A stretch of 64,000 bases of DNA, taken from Hyperoplus lanceolatus (taxonomy: Eukaryota; Chordata; Actinopteri; Uranoscopiformes; Ammodytidae). Position numbers and translations under genes: made by a program. Positions 50,883 through 64,000 of the stretch are shown one piece after another. The notes under the pieces are model-generated. The model was not told the origin of the DNA. It saw only the letters and a program-made list of their open reading frames with translations, and made no database searches. The DNA lies in NCBI GenBank assembly GCA_026929865.2, contig CM049402.1:10002001-10066000 (forward strand), in the 5' to 3' direction. The stretch's first letter is position 1. Each line of letters begins with the position of its first letter.

Positions 50883-53005
50883 TAATTAATTCAGGATGGA
50901 CAATCAACAAGGAGGCTGAGGGATGGAGTGAATGTAAAGTGCATGCAAGGTCAGTAGTCCAGATAATAATGGAGGAAAAAGGGGATCCCACGAGAAGAGA
51001 CGCAAGGACTACGAAGGATCTAAGAGATAGCTACGGTGCTTATCCCAATAAGTGAAAAAGCAGTTTATAATGTTGGAGAGTACTTTACTCTAAATCTGGA
51101 CGCCTAGCCTAGAAAACAGCAAATTTAATCAGCTTTACATTGTTATCAGGTTTTACTGATGTGAGGAATTAGGCTGAATGTACATATATAAATATATTGA
51201 AGTGGGTTGAATTTTGCAGAACCTATCATTTTTACCGTGAAGACAGTAAAAACAAAATCAAATTTCAGATTGCAGGTTACAAATTTTTTTTTAACCACTG
51301 ACTATAGTAACAATGAGAGTAAATACAATGTTGATGGAGACTGAATGTAAAAAATAACCATTTCTAATGACTAAAGGAATGTAAGAATAGTTTTTGTTTG
51401 TTGAAAATTGAAAGTGTGCTTGAAGGTTGAGTCCTGAATGAGTTTCAATTCTCTCCTGTGGCTGAACAAATGTAAAAAGGACTTTAATAACTGAGCCTGT
51501 TCAACACTTTGTGTATATTTAACCACAAAATGCTACTTTGTATTTATTTCCCTTGTTATGTCCAGCAACTTTTCTGCTTTACCTTTTACCCTTCTACCTC
51601 TCGCCTGCAACCTGTTGCCTTTTTGAAACATGATGATAAAATATGAATCAGTTGGACTGAATTGAAGCATGGTGATGGATTGGTGGACCTTTGTTCTCAA
51701 AAGAGATCCATTTGAGGACACATAAGAATGGTACATTTATTTCCTGTCAACCAAACAAGTAAGCCTCTGAAACTATATTGAAGATATGTATTGAACAGAT
51801 CTCCCTGCCTGAAGTGCTTCAGAAAGATAACTTTGTTTTGTTAGTACTGGTCCCTAACGCTTTGCTTAGCTGCAGCATTGAGACTGTCCCTGCAGTTCTA
51901 TTGAAAATGGCTTCATTTGTCTGCTGGTAAAAGACAATTCACTATGGTGTAATGGTTAAACTGTCAAGAAACTTTAAAAAAAGGAGGAGCATTTTTTTTC
52001 ATCGCAATGCTTCCATTTTCCAGGAATTGTGTAATTGAGCTAAAGATGTAAATAGAAATACTGTCTTTTAACGTGGCTGTAGGCAATATTCTTTGCAGAG
52101 CAATGTTTCGCATGCTGAATTAGCCATAGATATGGATGCAGCTGTGACAAATGCTATCCACCACCTCGACTTGCAAAAACATTACAAAACTGGACATATT
52201 CATAATGACTGTTCAGCCTTTATGGTTTTTTAAAAAACTACATGTTGCTGCTATTCATCTTCATTTGTGAGGAAGTATTTATTGGGCTTGAAATACTTTC
52301 ACAAGATCTCACAGGTCTGCTGTGATTTGGCACACAAAATGCCAGCAGTGTGAGGTACTGAGGCAACACCATTGTTCTTCCAATCTTTGCACTTTTTTAT
52401 GAATTCATTAGTCCATTTATTTTCCAAACCTGTCACCTCTCAAACACAATTTTTAAACCCAACATAGAAAAATACGTCCCCTTTCAGTTCATACATGTAT
52501 TTAAGCCTTAGGACTTGCTGTTTTTGAAGAAATTCTGCCTCAAAGCACCAGCAATTAACCCATTGATGACTATGGCAATCTAGGATGCATGTCCTTAATG
52601 CCTGAGGGTTTTCGGAAAAAATAGTACGAATTGTAAAGTCTACCAAAACCTTAATATCTAAGCCTGTGTAGCACATATGAAATAAAATAAATTTAAAAGT
52701 TAAGGTTCACAGGTTTTATTTAAACATGCTCCCTTAGCGCTTACAAACCAAGACATTTTTCGAAAAACCGTCAAAATTAGATGGGGGGAGAAAAAAAGAA
52801 TAAATAATATAAAATATTTAAAAATAATGTGCTAAACGAGGTTATAATCCTGCTTCCTTTTAGCATGGATAGTAGTGACTGAGTGTGCAGTGGAGGTATA
52901 AAGATAGACAGATATAGGAAGGAGAAGATAGCTTTATTTTATTATTTAGTTCAGTATCACTGGCACCATAAATCCGACTTCCCAGTGCAACTGGAACGCA
53001 GACTG
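50883..53005. other. HMGXB3 3' UTR and/or intergenic sequence
   Basis: AT-rich with no recognisable exon on either strand. An AATAAA cluster at 52681-52690 could end a long HMGXB3 3' UTR; nothing closer is clearly better. Confidence 0.4.
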
Positions 53006-53749
53006 AGGCTGTGTTCGGACTGCCATACTAACGTCCTACTCATAGGCCTACTCATTTTGACTTCAATTTCAGTATGTGACGGTTGGGTATGCGATAAATT
53101 CCCGGATGAGTACTAACTTCCGGGAAGAAAGGAATCGATTGTATACTTTTCCTACTCAACCGCCCCACAATGCACTGGGTCAATTCTACCCACCCAGGAA
53201 AATGAAATATTTTCGAGCAAGTTGCTAGGCAACGACATTGTTTGGGGTCTGACAACTGTACGTGCAGTCATTCATAAACTCTTACAGTAGGAGATGAAGA
53301 TAAATGCCTAGTGAAATGAGTGATGTGAGTCTGATTGTGGAGAGAGATCAGAACAGATCGCTGTTCCACACACCGCGGCTCGTCCAGCTCAACTCACAGA
53401 CAGCTGAGTGCTGATGAGCCGGACAGAGAGCCTCCGCCTCAAAACATAATTAGCCTATAAAACAAGAGGTCTAAAACACAGATGATGAACACAGGACTGT
53501 AAAAATCTAGTTCAATATCTAACCTGCAGAGGGAGGTTATACGCTAAACAGCGTCTAAACTGCCTGAATCTTACAAGAAGAAGAAGAAATTCTTCATCGC
53601 TTGAGTATACTTCAACTGAAAACGTTTCGACGCACCTCGCATACACAATGGATCTTTGAGTAGACAGTATGCAGTAGCCTATTGGCCTATAGATGGTGAG
53701 TAGGCTATGTAGGATGTAGGACGCTAGTATGGCAGTTCGAACACAGCCT
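53006..53749. mobile_element. Inverted-repeat element with CTGTGTTCG ends
   Basis: Left end AGGCTGTGTTCGGACTGCCA and right end its near-perfect complement (TGGCAGTTCGAACACAGCCT). Complementarity continues for about 45 bp. Size about 744 bp. It contains GTTGCTAGGCAAC at 53221-53233, a near-perfect RFX-type palindrome. Open frames inside have no homology I recognise. Confidence 0.75.
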
Positions 53750-55852
53750 GACTCCTGCTGTCGGGAGCCGATCAGCTGGTCCAAACGGCTATATAGCCTA
53801 CCACGGAGATGAAAACGAAACTGAAACTTAACTATCGCCTGGCTGGGCTGAATTTGAGTTGGAGCAGCAAGATATAGTCTAAATTCACAAATATTGTTAA
53901 TAAATAGATGCAATGTGTTGTGTGATTTTCGTCAGTAGCCTATAGGCCTAGTAGGCCTAGACCTTGATTCTGCGCTCCGAACACCACTAACTGTTCTGTA
54001 ATACACTATCGCCGACACAGCTGGCGTAGGCCTATTTTTATTAGGCCTATTATTAGCCTATTTATTTATTAATTTTTTTATTGGCGTGATTTTCGGCAAA
54101 CCACACATTTTCTGGATGGTCACGTGGTCTTAAAAAATCAACAAAACCCACCTCATGTGTATTTGAACCAATGACGGTGCATTCTATGTTGCGCACGCCA
54201 TGAAAATTAGATAAAGTAACAATGCTGGGCGACACAGCATCAGGCAGGAGATACTATGTGGCATCGCGCAGCAGCCGTCATCAATGGGTTAAGACTTTCA
54301 GGTGTCTCATTGACTGCCATGTTATTTTACCTCTCACAGTCTTAAGCAAAAACACAAATGTGCTGATTTTAAGAATCGGATTTATATTGGTATTACCATT
54401 AAACTTGTATTGAACTTTTGAAATCTTGCACACTTTTTGCGAGTCTGTTCATGAGTAACTTCGGCCTCAATAACTAAAATACAGAATTGATGTGTTGATT
54501 TAAACTGCAAGAAAGCTTATATATTAGCTTAGTGCTGGTAAAATTGGATACACACCAAGCTGCAGACACCCTCAAAATTCTGCAACACAGACCTTTTAAA
54601 AGATACTTTTTCCACTTGTTGAATGGAAATGCAACTGAGAAAAGATCAACACAAAGCACAGTATGTGTGTTAGTGCTGTTGCTAATAAGATCAGCAAAAA
54701 AGCAAGAGATATTTTTAACATGTCACACGTATGGGAAGAAATTAAATTGTGAGATTTTACACAGAGCAATTAAAAGCAAGGGTAGTCTGGAAACAAAATA
54801 ACTTATTACGCTTTGACTCAAACTCAGTAAAACTCACTTCCAACAGAACAAAGACTTGAGTCGTTCGACATGTGTTTCAGAAAGTCTGGCACCTCATTAA
54901 GCAAAAAATAAAAGTCTGAAAGTGCAGAAAAGAAAAAAATATGATTATAGCTGAAACTACAAATGTAACAAAAAGCATTTAGGGTGTATTTTGTCTCAGT
55001 GTGCTGGGATGTACACTTCCCTACAAGATTTCAGAGTTGTGCAATGTTGACTGATACTGTGGGAAATGTTCCAGAGGAAATGTAGATTGGACATTTTCCA
55101 ATTTAAAATAGGAAGTGAGGAGAGAGCAACTTAAAGGCACTACCATAGCACCACGTGCAGAGAGGTGTAGCGAAGAAAAAGGTATCCTAGAAATAGCTGG
55201 TGCACCACATTATAACCTAGAAGTGGATATAACATAGGACTTCATACAACACCACAGCAGTTTTCATTGATTTAATCGGCAGCTTTTGTCTCATTGGAAC
55301 AAAAAACAAAACAAATACAAATACACAAAATAGATATGAAATACTGATCTGCTGTTATCTACTCTACAACATTTCAACATTGTCATAATAATCAGATATA
55401 TACATTGTAGTCACACAATTGATCAGTCTGTCGCTCACATAGCTTATATGTTGTTCTAAAATTCTTCATACGGTCGGCAGTGTAGACTGTTACATGTAAC
55501 ACGGAGAGAGAGAAGCAACAAAACGTTCACATTGTCAGACACAAACACATGTTCATTTTATGATGGATCCATAGATTTGCCCTGCGTAGCTCAGTCATAT
55601 TCCCAAATCACACTGACAACTGGGTGATCATTTGAAGTGGAACAATCACATGTTGCCACCAACGGACAGCTGCTTTAAGCACGACACAGGGAAAACAGCT
55701 ATGACCAAAGCTCAGAGAGGAAAACAACACGGCCATTATTTGACTTTTGCACGGAGGATTTTGCCTGTTTGAACCATTGTAACAATACCCGCACTGTTTA
55801 GATGTTCAATTAAGGTGATCGGAGGAATACAACCTTACTCGGCTAGAGAACT
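53750..55852. other. Gene-poor interval upstream of CSF1R 3' end
   Basis: No credible exon. Local GGCCTA-rich repeats near 53937-54062. Part of it may be CSF1R 3' UTR on the minus strand, but no polyadenylation signal can be chosen with confidence. Confidence 0.4.
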
Positions 55853-56020
55853 TAAAGCTATAGTGTGTAACTTCTGCTTCCCCCATGAGGAATTCTGAGT
55901 AATTACATCAACACTATCAACGTGTCTGCATGAGGTCAGCCTTTGCTGATCACCCATGGATTTCATAACGTCTGCTGTACGTCCAGGTAGTTTTCTTAGC
56001 AGAAGAATCAACAACTCTTT
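55853..56020. repeat. Dispersed repeat, family C, copy 2
   Basis: Shares CATGAGGAATTCTGAGTAAT, a CTGCTGTACGTC block and a GAATCAACAACT block with 26690-26870, in the same orientation and order. Confidence 0.7.
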
Positions 56021-56766
56021 CTTGGGCACCAGTTTGTAAACGCTGCCATACTGAGAAATACACAGAGAGTTTTGTGGAGCTGATGGGCTAAATCCTCTTT
56101 GTGTCAACTCCTTTGGCTTGAATGTAACCATCCTTTTGCATGAAGAAGTTACGCTCTATAGCTTTAAAGATGGTGGACAAAACATAGTTCGGGATCCAGT
56201 GCATGCGACTGTCAGGTTGCTTCCCCTGACAAAAGCTGTACATGCAATAAAATGATGGAAAGGAAGTGAACCTGTTGACGGATGTAAAAAACAAGGCATT
56301 CATTAACATGGGGAAGTAATAACAAAAATACAGTAATAAACATAATGTACAATATATTTTGCATTTTAGAACACTCTCAAAAGGAAAGACAAATAGATTA
56401 TCCTTCGGCAAAAATGCAATCATATTCTTCCTCAAATACAGTAACAGAAGGAGTGATGAACATGACACAGCTTTAGATGCTTGGCTGGTTTGTTGACATG
56501 ATTCCTCCTTTCATGTCTGCAGTCTGCGTTAAATGGGCAATTTGTAGTCATGGTCTGCATAGAAGCACAGTCACATGCTTTATGGCAGCTGCTCGTCCGT
56601 CTGGCGGGTAGGCACTGCAGACAGGCAGGCAAAAGATAGCAGTGAAGGCGACTGTCTGCTACTGTCCAAGCTCTGTCATCAAACTACTAGCTGATCCCAT
56701 CCTTGTTCTTTGTCATTGTGGCTTGTTGATGAGTGATTGGTTTGCTGATTGAATGGTAAAGGGCTT

Positions 56767-63212
<6,446 letters not shown>

Positions 63213-63343
63213 CTGTATCATTGCAACACATATATAAAGTCAGACAAAAGCCCCAAAACATAACAGGAATATTGGTATTCTAACTTTACATTCTTGCTTG
63301 CATAGCCTACTGTAGGGGAAACTGTTGACCAAATGGTGTGAAT

Positions 63344-63577
63344 TTAAAGGTGGCGTCAGCGATTATGGAGAAGGCTTGTTGTCAATATCCCTTTTTGTCA
63401 AAATCAGTGAATATTTACTCATGATACGCTGCCCGTCTGTACTATTTGTCCGCTGGAGAAAAAAATCCAAGGGTTCATACCTAGGCACTGTAAGCTGGTA
63501 TGTGAACAAAGGGTATTTAAACAAAGTTGGCCCACCATAGCTAGCAACATACCAGTTTACAGAGCCTAGGCTTTGTA
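63344..63577. mobile_element. Family A element, copy 9, truncated by the LINE fragment
   Basis: Left end TTTAAAGGTGGCGTCAGCGA and internal blocks of the family are present, ending at CAGAGCCTAGGCTTTGTAA. The expected right end is replaced by LINE sequence. Confidence 0.7.
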
Positions 63578-64000
63578 AGAACAATCTAGATACATCACTC
63601 ATGAAAAATTATAGGCCCATATCTAACATACCATTTTTAAGTAAAATCATTGAAAAAGCTGTTCATCAACAGCTAATTAACTACTTAGCAATGAATAACT
63701 GCTTTGATGTCTTCCAGTCAGGATTTCGACAACACCACAGCACTGAGACTGCTCTGGTTAAGGTCCTCAATGACATCCATTTAAACACAGACAGTGGCAA
63801 AAGTTCTGTCTTAGTTTTACTGGATCTCAGTGCCGCTTTTGACACAGTTGACCACAGCATATTACTAGATCGACTAGCAAACTGGGTTGGACTTTCTGGA
63901 ACTGTACTAAGCTGGTTTGGATCCTACTTAAAGGATAGAGACTACTGTGTGTCAATAGGCAATTTCACATCTGAGCGGACAAATATTGAATGCGGGGTCC
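63578..64000 (+). mobile_element. LINE reverse-transcriptase fragment (L2-like), runs off the window
   Basis: A continuous reading frame to the window end encodes non-LTR reverse transcriptase: KNYRPISNIPFLSKIIEKAV, FQSGFRQHHSTETALVKVLN, then LVLLDLSAAFDTVDHSILL (the first catalytic Asp block) and WFGSYLKDRDYCVSIG. No stop or frameshift in about 137 codons, so it is a fairly young copy. It is 5'-truncated at the junction with the short element before it. Clade assignment (L2/Rex-like) is from motif memory. Confidence 0.88.

Noticed and set aside
63578-64000. Endogenous retrovirus
   Set aside because: The reverse transcriptase blocks (NYRPIS, AAFDTVDH) are of non-LTR type; no LTR, gag or env features were seen.

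Overview
The window is vertebrate nuclear DNA, almost certainly from a ray-finned (teleost) fish. Every gene is split by GT-AG introns. The proteins are recognisable vertebrate orthologues. CD74 carries the thyroglobulin exon. The introns are packed with fish-type short inverted-repeat transposons, long GA/GT microsatellites and an L2-like LINE fragment.

Layout, left to right. (1) 1-2077: non-coding upstream DNA with a 212-bp GA tract. (2) 2587-17495 (+): complete NDST1, 14 coding exons, 889 aa, a Golgi heparan sulfate N-deacetylase/N-sulfotransferase, with a long 3' UTR ending near 19.35 kb. (3) 20743-25272 (+): CD74 (MHC class II invariant chain), 9 coding exons, 289 aa. Its promoter has X-, Y- and kappaB-like boxes, and intron 1 holds two more X-Y-like clusters. 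(4) 27065-32718 (+): an 18-exon gene for a kinesin-motor-like protein with a degenerate nucleotide-binding loop and a coiled-coil tail. I do not name it with confidence; CCDC78 is one candidate. (5) 33224-36094 (-): the SLC35A4 locus. A 103-aa upstream ORF matches the conserved SLC35A4 microprotein, and the SLC35A4 transporter itself (333 aa) follows. (6) 37340-50315 (+): HMGXB3, 20 coding exons, about 1278 aa, head-to-head with the SLC35A4 unit. (7) 50316-56766: gene-poor interval with several transposons. (8) 56767-63212 (-): the 3' thirteen coding exons of CSF1R (last immunoglobulin domain, membrane segment, split tyrosine kinase, tail); its 5' exons lie beyond the window. (9) 63578-64000: start of an L2-like reverse-transcriptase fragment.

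NDST1, CD74, HMGXB3 and CSF1R are also near each other on human 5q32, so this is a partly conserved block. The kinesin-like gene and SLC35A4 sit inside it here. The genes do not form one pathway. CD74 and CSF1R are both immune/myeloid genes, while NDST1 and SLC35A4 are Golgi glycosylation-related.

The most notable observations are the kinesin-like protein that has lost its P-loop lysine, the extra X-Y-like clusters in CD74 intron 1, a possible early-terminating CD74 isoform, the preserved SLC35A4 microprotein, a transposon that may supply a splice donor, and several layers of nested transposons. Exon boundaries were read by eye from homology and splice-site logic; reading phases were checked by hand and close for all complete genes.
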